Assembly (NCBI RefSeq): GCF_001647025.1
Contig: NZ_LUKQ02000013.1
Coordinates: forward strand, 1 to 45,587
Direction of reading: 5' to 3'
Length of the DNA: 45,587 nt
Source of the DNA: Endozoicomonas atrinae
GTDB lineage: Bacteria > Pseudomonadota > Gammaproteobacteria > Pseudomonadales > Endozoicomonadaceae
In this document: positions 27,503-37,285 of the stretch, piece after piece
Position numbering within the stretch: position 1 is the first letter of the stretch
How the letters are laid out: every line of letters starts with the position of its first letter
Notes under the pieces: model-generated
Told to the model about the DNA's origin: nothing
What the model saw: only the letters and a program-made list of their open reading frames with translations
Database searches by the model: none
Program-made: the position numbers and the translations under genes

Positions 27503-27764
27503 CTAGGGGGGACCAACTGGACATACAACCAGCCACCCATTACTTGCGGCAGACAAGGCGCGAGCTGCGTAGTGTGGTTGCTCCACATGAGCAGTGAGCA
27601 ACGCTGTATGGTGCAAATAATGGGAGGCCCTTCGGGTTGGTCATACAACCACTCATGCCGTGTTGGACGCCTTGAACAGGGAACCACCATGTCCTGCGCC
27701 GTTCGCCTTGCCTGAGTGCTTGTATGACCAACTGGTTGAATGGCCAGTTGGTAACACCCCCTAG
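27503..27764. mobile_element. 262-bp inverted-repeat element of unknown family
   Basis: Both ends carry CTAGGGGG followed by ACCAACTGG on the inward-reading strand (left 27503-27520; right 27744-27764, with a 3-base length difference). The interior holds further copies of the same word set: CATACAACC at 27522-27530 and 27642-27650, and the reverse TTGTATGACCAACTGG at 27720-27735. There is no credible ORF inside. Its right end is 6 bases from the DUF1338 stop codon. It looks like a MITE or repeat cassette; the family is not recognised. Confidence 0.6.
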
Positions 27765-27770
27765 GGCTGT

Positions 27771-28583
27771 TCAGGATTTCGGGCTGATATCGGTACTTTC
27801 AAAAATCTTATCCGCAGACGCTGCCACAAACCCCTGGTAAAGCTGACCACCGGGCATTGGGTATCGCAGGGCAAACTCGTAATAGCAACCGGGTATTTTC
27901 AAAATACCATCGGTAAAGCTGACTTCGATCTCTTTGGCCAGTGTTGAGGACTGTTCCAGTAAAACATCCGGTGACCCTTTAATCAGACCTCCACTGGTAT
28001 TCATGACATAACCATTGTCCTGCAACAGTTGATTGACACTTTGAATATCAGGGTGTGAACTCAAATGATTGATGGATACTGTAAAGTGATTGGGGCGAAA
28101 GCCATGGGCTGCGACCCAGGAGGCATATTCACTTTCACTGGCGAGCTTCTGATACTGTTCTTTACTGATATTCCAGGGGCGACCGGAATAGCAGAAGCCC
28201 TGTTGGTTTGCCACGTCTTCTGAAACCTGGGATACCAAATCTTTGATAATATCCTGACAGTGCTTAGGAAGCTCCTCAACCTTCAGCTCACTGATAAAAA
28301 CCTTGGGCAGGGTGTCATTGGTATGCTGGTAGTATTTGGCATATAGCTTTTTAGCTGGGAAGTGATAGTCATCAACGGCCTGGTAGCCAGCATCAAGAAA
28401 TGGTTTTGCTATTTTATCCAGGGATACTTTGTCGAGATTGAAGGTGCGAAGGGCAATATGGTCATTGACCACCATACCTTGGTTTAGATTGGCAAATAGC
28501 TGGTGGATAGGTTTGGCATCCGGAGTCAGTGCCAGATAATCCTGCCACATGGCATCCAGTAACTGCTCAATGGTAAGTTTCAT
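27771..28583 (-). CDS. DUF1338 protein (2-oxoadipate dioxygenase/decarboxylase-like, HglS family)
   Basis: 270 residues. DUF1338 proteins have a VOC-like metal-binding fold; characterised members (HglS of Pseudomonas putida) convert 2-oxoadipate to 2-hydroxyglutarate in lysine breakdown. The expected metal set is visible: His42 with Arg46 in DHIALRTF, His166 in PNHFTVSINHL, and Glu236 in CYYEFALRYP. It is shorter than HglS (~450), belonging to a short subgroup whose substrate is less certain. Its ATG overlaps the stop of the M20 gene (ATGA), implying coupled translation. With astC upstream, a role in arginine/ornithine or lysine-type catabolism is likely but unproven. Confidence 0.8.
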   Translation of the reverse strand: MKLTIEQLLDAMWQDYLALTPDAKPIHQLFANLNQGMVVNDHIALRTFNLDKVSLDKIAKPFLDAGYQAVDDYHFPAKKLYAKYYQHTNDTLPKVFISELKVEELPKHCQDIIKDLVSQVSEDVANQQGFCYSGRPWNISKEQYQKLASESEYASWVAAHGFRPNHFTVSINHLSSHPDIQSVNQLLQDNGYVMNTSGGLIKGSPDVLLEQSSTLAKEIEVSFTDGILKIPGCYYEFALRYPMPGGQLYQGFVAASADKIFESTDISPKS

Positions 28584-29851
28584 TTTTCACCTCCTGTTAG
28601 CCAATCCAGCCGATCTCCATTTGCGCTGTTATAGGCCAATGTCAGTAACAGGGCAGCACTGAGGCGTGCTCTCGGTACCAGACTTTTAACGTTTAAATAT
28701 TCCTGATCACTGTGAATGGCCCCACCCTGAACGCCAAGGGTATCGATATTAGGGATACCTGCAGAAGCAAGGTTGTTACCATCACAACAACCTCCAGTAG
28801 GTTTAATGTCCAGTGGAATGCCCAGCTCATGCCCGATGTTTTTGGCCAGGGAGAGCAGTTGTTCGTTGGCAGGGCTAAGCACTTTGGGTTTGCGGGTAAA
28901 TCCGCCGTGCAGTTCCAGCTGAATGCCATCACGTCTGTTTATATCTTCAATGATTTCTCCGAGTTTCTGCAGGCACCACTGTTCATCATCCGGTTGTTCA
29001 AGGCGAATATTGAACTTGTGAATACAGCGGTCGGGGACAATGTTGGTCGGGCCACCACCATGAATATAGCCGGGGTTAAAGGTGATGCCTGGCCGCTGAC
29101 CATTCAGATCGTCCATGGCAGACACAAAATCACAGAGGGCTCGGATGGCGTTTCGGCCCAGATGGTGTTCACGACCGGCGTGAGCCGCTTTCCCTTGACT
29201 GACAACGGTAAAGTTGCCGCTGCCTTTACGTTGACCGGCAAGGTTGCCATCAGGAAAGCAGGGTTCGAATATCATGCCCAGATGGACCCGTTGCGCAGCC
29301 TCTTGAATCAAGGGGGCTGAACCAGGTGAGCCAATCTCTTCATCGGGGTTAAATAATATCTCCCAACCGATCTGATCAGCCCATGGGCTTTGCTCAAGCA
29401 CTTCCAGTGCCTTGAGCATCACAAGAATACCGCCTTTTAAGTCAGTAACACCGGGGCCATTGATGGTGTCATCGTCCAGCCAGCGAACCTTTTGAAAAGG
29501 GCTGTCTTTCGGGAAAACGGTATCCATATGACCGCACAGAAAAACCTGAAGGGGGGCTTCAGGGCGTTTGCGAATTCTTAAGGCATCACCCAGCGGGTGT
29601 TGAATTATATATCCGCTGTCGTTTACGACCTCCCACGGGGTGACAGGTATACGTTCATAGTCTTTTGATAGGTGAGTGGTGAACTCCTGCAGCTTTTCCA
29701 GAACCTGATTAACGCCTTTCTGGTTCAGGCTACCAGAGTTGATTTCAGCCAGTTCAATGGTTCTGGCCAGCATTTCATCATGCTGATCATTCAGTAAATC
29801 CAGCCAGGGGAGAATCTCTTGAGGAAGCATATTACTTGTCGGCTTAACCAT
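28580..29851 (-). CDS. M20-family metallohydrolase (carboxypeptidase G2-like)
   Basis: 423 residues from the ATG at 29851, which has GAGG 9 bases upstream; the longer frame starts at 29893 inside an ERIC repeat and is rejected. Zinc peptidase/deacylase of the M20 family: HMDTVF holds the first His and the catalytic Asp, the bridging Asp is in GPGVTDLKGG, the catalytic Glu pair in NPDEEIGSPGS, and the dimerisation domain follows (AHAGREHHLGRNAI). A ligand Glu is in IFEPCF, and the late His in GAIHSDQEY. Enzymes of this group cleave acyl- or peptidyl-glutamate bonds. Coupled to the DUF1338 gene and near astC, it is a candidate to remove succinate from succinylglutamate in place of AstE; this is inference. 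Confidence 0.85.
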   Translation of the reverse strand: MVKPTSNMLPQEILPWLDLLNDQHDEMLARTIELAEINSGSLNQKGVNQVLEKLQEFTTHLSKDYERIPVTPWEVVNDSGYIIQHPLGDALRIRKRPEAPLQVFLCGHMDTVFPKDSPFQKVRWLDDDTINGPGVTDLKGGILVMLKALEVLEQSPWADQIGWEILFNPDEEIGSPGSAPLIQEAAQRVHLGMIFEPCFPDGNLAGQRKGSGNFTVVSQGKAAHAGREHHLGRNAIRALCDFVSAMDDLNGQRPGITFNPGYIHGGGPTNIVPDRCIHKFNIRLEQPDDEQWCLQKLGEIIEDINRRDGIQLELHGGFTRKPKVLSPANEQLLSLAKNIGHELGIPLDIKPTGGCCDGNNLASAGIPNIDTLGVQGGAIHSDQEYLNVKSLVPRARLSAALLLTLAYNSANGDRLDWLTGGEK

Positions 29852-29884
29852 ATTGGTATGCCTCGTTTTATTTATTCTGAGGTC

Positions 29885-30028
29885 TATACCCATCGCTTTT
29901 CAGGCTACTACACTGTTGACTGCACTCACTAACTGGGGCGCCAGCTCGGCTCGATGACTTACTCTTTGTAAGCTCACGGGGCTTCACTTACTTGCCGACG
30001 TGTAGCAACCTGAAATCCTTTGGGTATA
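29885..30028. repeat. ERIC-like (IRU) repeat, copy 1 (144 bp)
   Basis: Begins TATACCC and ends GGGTATA, with the internal GTAAGCTCACGGGGCTTCAC that corresponds to the ERIC core (compare the ERIC1R and ERIC2 primer sites) and GTAGCAACCTGAAATCC near the right end. It matches copy 2 (31329-31456) in the same orientation, but carries about 16 extra bases around 29930-29955. Its left end overlaps a misleading upstream ATG of the M20 gene. Confidence 0.88.
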
Positions 30029-30036
30029 TGTATGGC

Positions 30037-30065
30037 TAAAACACCTCTGCTGAAGGGCAGAGGTG
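30037..30065 (-). terminator. Rho-independent terminator of astC
   Basis: Read on the minus strand, CACCTCTGC pairs with GCAGAGGTG (plus positions 30057-30065 and 30042-30050) and is followed by four U (complement of 30038-30041). It begins about 11 bases after the astC stop codon and separates astC from the M20-DUF1338 pair. Confidence 0.8.
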
Positions 30066-30075
30066 CTCAGGGCTT

Positions 30076-31305
<1,230 letters not shown>

Positions 31306-31328
31306 CTATATGGGGCTGCTATCTACTT

Positions 31329-31456
31329 TATACCCTTCGCCTTTCAAGCTGCTACTTTGTTGGCTGCGTTCGCTCTCCCCGATCACTTACTCTTCGTAAG
31401 CTCACGGGGCTTCACTGACTTGTCGCCGCGTAGCAACTTCAAATCCTTTGGGTATA
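31329..31456. repeat. ERIC-like (IRU) repeat, copy 2 (128 bp)
   Basis: 128 bases from TATACCC to GGGTATA, almost exactly the 127-bp ERIC length. It has the GTAAGCTCACGGGGCTTCAC core and, on the other strand, GAGTAAGTGATCGGGGAGAGCG, close to the ERIC2 primer word. Direct-repeat partner of copy 1 on the far side of astC. It lies 39 bases upstream of the astC start and may form part of its leader or shield its promoter. Confidence 0.9.
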
Positions 31457-31591
31457 GAAATCTCACCAATTCGGCGATTTCCTGTCGTTTGAACTGCTTA
31501 TGGCTGCTCAAATAGCTAAAGCCCGTTTTTATCATTTATAAGAATAATTCTACACAAGCCTTAAGAGTTTGTACGGGTATATTTACGGTTC

Positions 31592-34500
31592 TTATACGGT
31601 TTTTCCCTGCATTTTGCTGAACAGGTAGTAAAGTACCGGTACTACGACCAGGGTCAGCAGTGTGGAAACCATCAGTCCACCGATAATTGTCCAGCCCATG
31701 GGGGACCACATGACCGAGTTAGACAGCGTCAATGGCAACAGGCCACCAATCGTCGTCATGGTGGTGAGCAATATTGGGAGCATGCGGGTTTGCCCTGACT
31801 CAATGATTGCGTCCTTCAGGCTATGTCCGCCCTTACGAAGCAGGTTGGCATAATCCACCAGAATAATGGAGTTATTGACCACGATACCCACCAGAGAGGT
31901 CAGCCCTATAAAGGCCGTAAACGAGAAAGTGTATCCTGCCAGCCAGAGAGCTAGGACCATTCCGGTCACGGCAAAAGGAATGGCAGTAAACACCACGGCA
32001 GGCTGTGAGAAGGAGTTAAACTGTAAGACCAGTACAGCAAAGATGCCCAGCATGGCAATCAGCAATACTTTGGTCATGCCGGCAAAGGACTCTTTTCGCT
32101 GCTCCTGTTCCCCGCCTACCTGATAGCTCACACCTTCCGGCCAGTCGTATTGGTCCAGCTTTTCGACAATGGCGTTAGTCACCGGGTCAGCCTGATAATC
32201 ACCTTTCAGGTCTGCTGTTACCCTGGCCATACGTTCTGTCATATGGTGTTGAAAACGGGGCAGGGCGCTTCTCATTTCCAGAGTGACCAGCTGTCGAATG
32301 GGAATCAGCTGCCCAGAGGCAGACTTCACAACCATATAGTTGAAGTCTTCTATTCTGGGACGGTATCCCGAGTCATTACTGCTAGCCCTTGTTTGATGGC
32401 CTTGATAGCGCACAATAATTGGATAATCTTCTCCCGCTTCATCCCGGAACTGGCTGACCGTCATCCCAACCAGGCTGGCCCGGATGACTTCATCAATAGA
32501 CTGAATGGCCACGCCGTACATGGCCGCCTTCTCCCGGTTGATATTCACGTGCAGATCAATTTTTGGTTTATCGATCGGATTGTCAACATTCACAGTGCCA
32601 GGTGTGTCGAGCATGATCTGCTCAACTTCCCGTGAAGCAATGAGTACTTTGCTGAGATCATCACCCACAACCCGTATGGAAACCGGCGCTTCATAGGGAG
32701 GCCCCTGAAGCAGTTCCTTAACAGTAATTCGGGCACCGGGGATCAGGGCAAACTGAGTTCTCAGATCATCCACAAATGGTTCTACTTCACTGAGCTTTCC
32801 GGTATGAAGCCGCACTACCAGTTGAGCGTAATTCGGTACTTGTCGTTTAGGGAAAATGTTGTAGTAAATACGTGGGTTATCTTTGCCAATATTGGTGGCA
32901 ATGGAGCGAACCAGTGGGTATGGTTTCAGGATTTCTTCAACCCGAATCGACATGTCCCGCGTCTGATTAAAACCAGAACCTTCCGGCAGCTCAATATTCA
33001 CTAGGAACATGGGCTTTTCTGCTTTTGGAAACATACTGACTCCCAGCTGGCCTGCCAGCAGTATCGAGCCAGCGAGCACCATAATGGCAATGGTCAATAT
33101 CTGCCACGGGTGCTTCAGGGAGTAAACAAGCGCTGTCCGGTAACCATTACGAGCAAACGATTGAACCAGTCGCAGCAAGACCGGATCTTTATTTGTCGTA
33201 TCTTCGGTTTGTTTGCCTGCATGTCTTTTCAGGAAAAGGCTGGCGAGCAGCGGCGTCAGCATCAGCGCAACCAGCAGAGAAGCAATCAGGGTCAGGATAA
33301 CGGTAACCGGCATGGACCGGAGGAATATGCCCGCTCCGGTCTGTAGCCCCAGTATCGGGACAAAGGCCAGTACCGTGGTCAATGTGCCGCTGACAACAGC
33401 CCAGCCAACCTGACTGGCACCTTTGGCTGCTGCTTCTCTTGGGCTTAGGCCTTCCCTGAGAAAGCGGCTGACGTTTTCGGTGACCACAATCGCATTATCG
33501 ACCAGAAGGCCGAGGGCGATGACCAGTCCGGCAATGGACATCTGCTGTAAGCCAAAACCGGCAATATCCAACCAGGCCAGACCAATCAGCACGGAAATGG
33601 GGATGGCCAGAATAACGACAATGGCTGAACGTGCACCCAGCAGGAAAAGCGTGAGCAGGCCAACCAGTACAAGGCCCTGCAGCAAACTGTCAAAAAACTG
33701 CGAAACCCGTTCATCAACAGACTCCGCCTGATCATGGGCAAGTACTACATCAATACCTTCAGGTAAATCTTTGCGAAAGTTATCCAGTACTGCATTCAGA
33801 CCTGACATGACATCAAAAATATTGCTGCCTTCCCGCTGAACAACGCTGATAAAAACAGCCCTTGAGTCATTGTATCGAGCCTCATAGGTCGGAAGTGAGC
33901 TGGTCAGTTCAATCTCTGCAATATCCTCAACATAGATAATCTTGCCGGGAGCGGAATGAACTGCCGTTCTGTTGATCTGCTCGATAGTACGGAAATCACC
34001 ACTGGTACGGACAGTAAAGCGACGCTCTCCAGCCAGTACGTGTCCGCCAGGCAGGTTGGTGCCAGAGCGTTGGATAGCCTGAACCAGATCTTCCAAACCA
34101 ATACCCAGCTCTTTCATTTTGATCAGGTTGGCTTTGACATGAATCTGTTGCTCAGGCAGTGCTTCAACAGTCGCACGTTTGACGCCAGGTACTCGTTCAA
34201 ACTGTTTTTCCAGCTTTTCTGCGAGGAATTTTAATGTGAGATAATCGTGTTCAGCTTTTCCGCTCTCGGTGGTCATTGCCACCTGAAGAACATTGACATC
34301 AATCGGTGAGATTCGGTCAATGGCAAGTACGGCGATGTCGTCTGGTAGCGAGTCTCTGATTCGGGATACTTCTGCAACAACATCGTCGTATTTATCCTGT
34401 GGATCGGTGCCATACAGAAACTCGACCTGGATAACGGCCAGCCCGTCTTCAATATTCGATTTGAGGACTTTTATGTCATCCAGCTCGTTAATGGCCTCTT

Positions 34501-34702
34501 CGACAGGATCAACGATCAGTTTCTCCATATCCAGTGGGCTGGTGCCGGGATAAACAACCCGGACCATGGCTGCTGAGAATTTGAACTGAGGGTCTTCCGA
34601 GCGGGGCATGGAGTTCAGGGATACCACACCCAGTGCAACCATCAGCAGAATGATCACCAGGGTAAATCGGTGATGAGCAATGGCGATAGCGGGCAGTTTC
34701 AT
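31592..34702 (-). CDS. RND-family efflux permease (AcrB-type)
   Basis: 1036 residues, standard for hydrophobe/amphiphile RND pumps. Proton-driven inner-membrane transporter expected to work as a trimer with the adaptor encoded just upstream and a TolC-type channel (none in this window). The N-terminal membrane segment (FTLVIILLMVALGVV) is followed by the first porter region, a six-segment bundle, a second porter region and five more segments. The proton-relay motif is visible as GLLVDNAIVVTENVSRFL with its Asp; GLTSLVGIVVNNSIILVDYANLL is the matching C-half block. The subtype with SEDPQFKF and PGTSPLDMEKLI near the start is a less-studied RND branch; substrate unknown. Separated from the adaptor by 4 bases, so one operon. 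Confidence 0.94.
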   Translation of the reverse strand: MKLPAIAIAHHRFTLVIILLMVALGVVSLNSMPRSEDPQFKFSAAMVRVVYPGTSPLDMEKLIVDPVEEAINELDDIKVLKSNIEDGLAVIQVEFLYGTDPQDKYDDVVAEVSRIRDSLPDDIAVLAIDRISPIDVNVLQVAMTTESGKAEHDYLTLKFLAEKLEKQFERVPGVKRATVEALPEQQIHVKANLIKMKELGIGLEDLVQAIQRSGTNLPGGHVLAGERRFTVRTSGDFRTIEQINRTAVHSAPGKIIYVEDIAEIELTSSLPTYEARYNDSRAVFISVVQREGSNIFDVMSGLNAVLDNFRKDLPEGIDVVLAHDQAESVDERVSQFFDSLLQGLVLVGLLTLFLLGARSAIVVILAIPISVLIGLAWLDIAGFGLQQMSIAGLVIALGLLVDNAIVVTENVSRFLREGLSPREAAAKGASQVGWAVVSGTLTTVLAFVPILGLQTGAGIFLRSMPVTVILTLIASLLVALMLTPLLASLFLKRHAGKQTEDTTNKDPVLLRLVQSFARNGYRTALVYSLKHPWQILTIAIMVLAGSILLAGQLGVSMFPKAEKPMFLVNIELPEGSGFNQTRDMSIRVEEILKPYPLVRSIATNIGKDNPRIYYNIFPKRQVPNYAQLVVRLHTGKLSEVEPFVDDLRTQFALIPGARITVKELLQGPPYEAPVSIRVVGDDLSKVLIASREVEQIMLDTPGTVNVDNPIDKPKIDLHVNINREKAAMYGVAIQSIDEVIRASLVGMTVSQFRDEAGEDYPIIVRYQGHQTRASSNDSGYRPRIEDFNYMVVKSASGQLIPIRQLVTLEMRSALPRFQHHMTERMARVTADLKGDYQADPVTNAIVEKLDQYDWPEGVSYQVGGEQEQRKESFAGMTKVLLIAMLGIFAVLVLQFNSFSQPAVVFTAIPFAVTGMVLALWLAGYTFSFTAFIGLTSLVGIVVNNSIILVDYANLLRKGGHSLKDAIIESGQTRMLPILLTTMTTIGGLLPLTLSNSVMWSPMGWTIIGGLMVSTLLTLVVVPVLYYLFSKMQGKTV

Positions 34703-34706
34703 GGTG

Positions 34707-35798
34707 TTACTGCTCCTGCTGAACTTTTGTATCTATATAGGCTTCATCACTGGCAATGACGTTGACCTTTTCGCCATGCCTGAGCAATCCAGCTCCTGTG
34801 GTAATCAGCGGCTCGCCCTGTTGAATACCATCGCTGACGGCTGCCATACGTCCGTCAAGATAAGTGAGGGAGACGGTACGTTGCTCCGCGGTCTGTTGTT
34901 GCTGGTCCAGAAGAAAGACCTTTGCGGTTTGTTTCAGGTCGTTTACTTCACTCTGAATAATTGCAGTTACAGGAATCAGGGCAACTTTTGTACCTGAGGA
35001 GGGCTGTATATCAATTTGGCCAACAAAGCCGGAGCGAAGCTGTGAGTTACCGACAGGTAGACTGATTTCAATCTCGAAAGTACCTGTATTCGTTGCCAGA
35101 GGTGTCATTTGAGTGACAGTTCCTTCGAACGCCTGAGCCGGCAGAGCATCAAAATAAATAGAAGCTGCGTCGCCGATTGCCATACGAACAATATCCTGGT
35201 CCGTAACACTGCTTCGGATAACCCATCCTTTGCTTTCATCAGCAACCACCAGGATAGGCTGGTAAGGTGATACCAGCTCATTGGGTTCTACATGGCGCTG
35301 CAATACCAGGCCTGCTGCAGATGCATGGATGCTTGAATAGGCACGGTTGAACTTGGCAATGCGCAATTTACTTTCAGCGATGGTCAGCTCGGTTTCAGCG
35401 GACTGGAGTTTCTCAAGAGAAAGCACATTGGTTTTATGGAGCTGCTGGAAACGCTTCAGGTTTTTTTTGGCCAGTGACACTCTGGCTTCCGCTTCATCGA
35501 CCTGAGCATTGATTTCATCCAGTGCAAGACTGGCCAGCAGTTGTCCTTTGGTGACGGTGTTTCCCGCTTCGACCCGTATTTGCGTCACTGGGCCAGAGGT
35601 CTTAAACGAGAGCGTTTGTTGGGATTTGTACGACAATATTCCACTGGTCTGGATGGGCTGTGAATATTCCTGATATTTGACCGGTTGTATTTGAACAGCA
35701 ACAGGAGGTTTGTCTTCGGCGGTAGCTGAGGCTGTGTACAGCGTTATTGAGAATAAAGGGAGTAAAACTCTTTTTCTCAAAAAATATCCACAAAGCAT
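34707..35798 (-). CDS. RND efflux periplasmic adaptor (membrane fusion protein)
   Basis: 363 residues. An N-terminal hydrophobic signal (RVLLPLFSITLYTASATA, likely cut before EDKPP) exports it to the periplasm; no lipobox Cys is evident. MFP layout: barrel-sandwich start (QTLSFKTSGPVTQIRVEAGNTVTKGQLLASL), a short helical hairpin (VDEAEARVSLAKKNLKRFQQLHKTNVLSLEKLQSAETELTIAESK), lipoyl return (SIHASAAGLVLQRHVEPNELV), beta-barrel and membrane-proximal parts. It joins the permease to an outer-membrane channel. SD AAAGGA 8 bases before the ATG. First gene of the operon. An AGTACT-AA-AGTACT palindrome lies about 55 bases upstream and could be an operator. Confidence 0.93.
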   Translation of the reverse strand: MLCGYFLRKRVLLPLFSITLYTASATAEDKPPVAVQIQPVKYQEYSQPIQTSGILSYKSQQTLSFKTSGPVTQIRVEAGNTVTKGQLLASLALDEINAQVDEAEARVSLAKKNLKRFQQLHKTNVLSLEKLQSAETELTIAESKLRIAKFNRAYSSIHASAAGLVLQRHVEPNELVSPYQPILVVADESKGWVIRSSVTDQDIVRMAIGDAASIYFDALPAQAFEGTVTQMTPLATNTGTFEIEISLPVGNSQLRSGFVGQIDIQPSSGTKVALIPVTAIIQSEVNDLKQTAKVFLLDQQQQTAEQRTVSLTYLDGRMAAVSDGIQQGEPLITTGAGLLRHGEKVNVIASDEAYIDTKVQQEQ

Positions 35799-36150
35799 TT
35801 GAGCAGTCCTTTGAGCCAGCGTTTTTCTTTTTAGGCTGGGCTCTTTTTAGTAGTACTAAAGTACTTTAAATTTATGATCGGCCATAGCTTACCTGATTAT
35901 TTACATAACTTAACCATTTTCTTTTTCTGCTGCAGGTATTGATAAGAACGGAAATTGAGTAAGAAATGATGAGTTTTTTATTGCTGCACAAATTTATGTT
36001 CATTAAGGAGAGTTGAGATCATTAACCTGTTGTTAAAGGGGTTGATGAAATTCTGAATAAGCAATAAATGAAAGGAGTAAGCCGCTATCTCTAAAGGTGA
36101 TCAGCGGCTTTTAATGGGAATGTGCTGTTTTTCAGAGGTCTGCTTAAAGG
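35799..36150. other. Intergenic region upstream of the RND operon with operator-like palindrome and hairpin
   Basis: 352 bases without a credible gene. AGTACT-AA-AGTACT at 35852-35865 is a perfect palindrome located where a repressor of the leftward RND operon could bind. Farther right, AAGCCGCT (36079-36086) pairs with AGCGGCTT (36103-36110); on the minus strand it follows the 250-residue gene and probably terminates it, though the U-run is poor. No TetR/MarR regulator gene is adjacent. Confidence 0.45.
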
Positions 36151-36903
36151 TTAGGCAGCTGGAGCTGATCCGGACCCTGAAGCATTTCTGGTGGCTTCAG
36201 CCTTTTGCAATACATGTTCGAGAGACCCTGATCCTGAAGCTCTACTGGCAATCTCTGCCTGCTTTAGTTCATGTTGAATAACTCCGAAGATCTGCTGAAA
36301 CTCACTGTCATAGCGAACCAGACTTTGGGTAAACTCCGGCATTAATTGAGCTATTGGCTGTCCTGTATTCTCTGGGAGTGATTCCGGGATCAGTTTGATG
36401 GCTTGAGTTAAATGGTATTCAGTTTGACGGACAAACGTCATCAACCGTTCATACTCTATCCCTATGCTTCGAGGGTCTGGCTTTCTGCCTGAACGGGAAA
36501 GTGCCATTTCATCGAATACCTGCTGAAGCCTAACGTCATACGCAGCCAGCGTGTCATTGACTTGCCTCAGTTTGCTGACATGGCTTGCATCCACAGCAGC
36601 GCCTACGGGGGCAACAGGCGCTGACTGAACATTATTGCTGGCATCAATGGCCGCAACTTCTGGCTGTTTTCCAAGCGCCATATCCGGACGAAATGGGTTG
36701 GTAGCGGCCAGATTGGCCAGAAGGTTTTCTACCTTATTAAAATCCATTTCAAGCATTTTGGGGAGCTCGGTCAGCTTACTGGTAAAGCTGGCCTCAACTT
36801 TATCCTCGGCAGCAGCCTGGACTGATGGGCCTATCTCAGGGTCTTTGGTGGGGTCAGGTTGGACTGGGCGATTATTGATCTGATCCGTCAGTGACGACGA
36901 CAT
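36151..36903 (-). CDS. Hypothetical soluble protein (250 aa) with C-terminal ASGSGS repeats
   Basis: Not recognised. No signal peptide, no membrane segment, no cysteine visible. The first ~45 residues are polar and disordered, an amphipathic stretch follows (LTELPKMLEMDFNKVENLLANLAATNPF), then a Pro/Ala/Val linker and a helical region (residues ~110-215) with coiled-coil-like heptads (LRQVNDTLAAYDVRLQQVFDEMALS; FVRQTEYHLTQAIKLIPESL). The tail has two copies of the words (A)SGSGS around a KAEATR helix. Such helical proteins with disordered ends can be secreted substrates, but no system gene is nearby. SD GGAG-like upstream (AAAAGGAGAACGTGCT on the coding strand). Monocistronic. Confidence 0.65.
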   Translation of the reverse strand: MSSSLTDQINNRPVQPDPTKDPEIGPSVQAAAEDKVEASFTSKLTELPKMLEMDFNKVENLLANLAATNPFRPDMALGKQPEVAAIDASNNVQSAPVAPVGAAVDASHVSKLRQVNDTLAAYDVRLQQVFDEMALSRSGRKPDPRSIGIEYERLMTFVRQTEYHLTQAIKLIPESLPENTGQPIAQLMPEFTQSLVRYDSEFQQIFGVIQHELKQAEIASRASGSGSLEHVLQKAEATRNASGSGSAPAA

Positions 36904-36994
36904 AGCACGTTCTCCTTTTGGCCATTACCTAAAGGTTAGTAGATTATTGATAGCTTTTAACTATTAATGAACTAGGTTTGTTTTATTTTATTTA

Positions 36995-37016
36995 TTGATA
37001 ATCATTCTCATATAAT
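36995..37016 (+). promoter_or_regulatory. Fur-box-like operator and -10 element before the DUF2061 gene
   Basis: TGATAATCATTCTCA at 36996-37010 matches the 7-1-7 Fur consensus at 13 of 14 arm positions and abuts a perfect -10 TATAAT at 37011-37016. A clear -35 is not visible. The same TTGATAAT...CTCAT...TATAAT arrangement occurs before hugZ. Confidence 0.6.
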
Positions 37017-37060
37017 AAGAGCCAACAATGATTAAGTGATTACGAAGACCGGAGGACAAG

Positions 37061-37285
37061 ATGGCTAAGACAGTTTCTTTTGCAGCAGTACACTTTTGTG
37101 TTGCGTTTTCAGTAGGTTATCTAATGACTGGCGATATTATGATCGGTGGTGCACTGGCGATGGTTGAGCCTGCTGTGAATACCGTGGCTTATTATTTCCA
37201 TGAAAAAGTCTGGAATCGATTTAAAAATGTTAGACCAAAGCATACCGCTACTACTCTCTACCCACGGAAGGCTCTGAGTGCATAG
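37061..37285 (+). CDS. DUF2061 small membrane protein
   Basis: 74 residues. Matches DUF2061, a family of small predicted membrane proteins of unknown function: MAKTVSFAAVHFCVAFSVGYLMTGD gives the first hydrophobic segment and GGALAMVEPAVNTVAYYFHEKVWNRF the second with the conserved EPxVNTVAYYFHEKVW block. The SD (GGAGG, 37051-37055) is strong. A near-consensus Fur box overlaps the promoter, suggesting iron control. Its 3' end overlaps the convergent QueD-like gene by 35 bases. Confidence 0.88.
   Translation: MAKTVSFAAVHFCVAFSVGYLMTGDIMIGGALAMVEPAVNTVAYYFHEKVWNRFKNVRPKHTATTLYPRKALSA

Noticed and set aside
27540-27731. Short ORFs inside the 262-bp repeat element
   Set aside because: They arise from the inverted repeats and encode nothing recognisable.
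29851-29893. Longer N-terminus for the M20 hydrolase
   Set aside because: The upstream ATG lies inside the ERIC repeat; the ATG at 29851 has a proper SD and fits the family.
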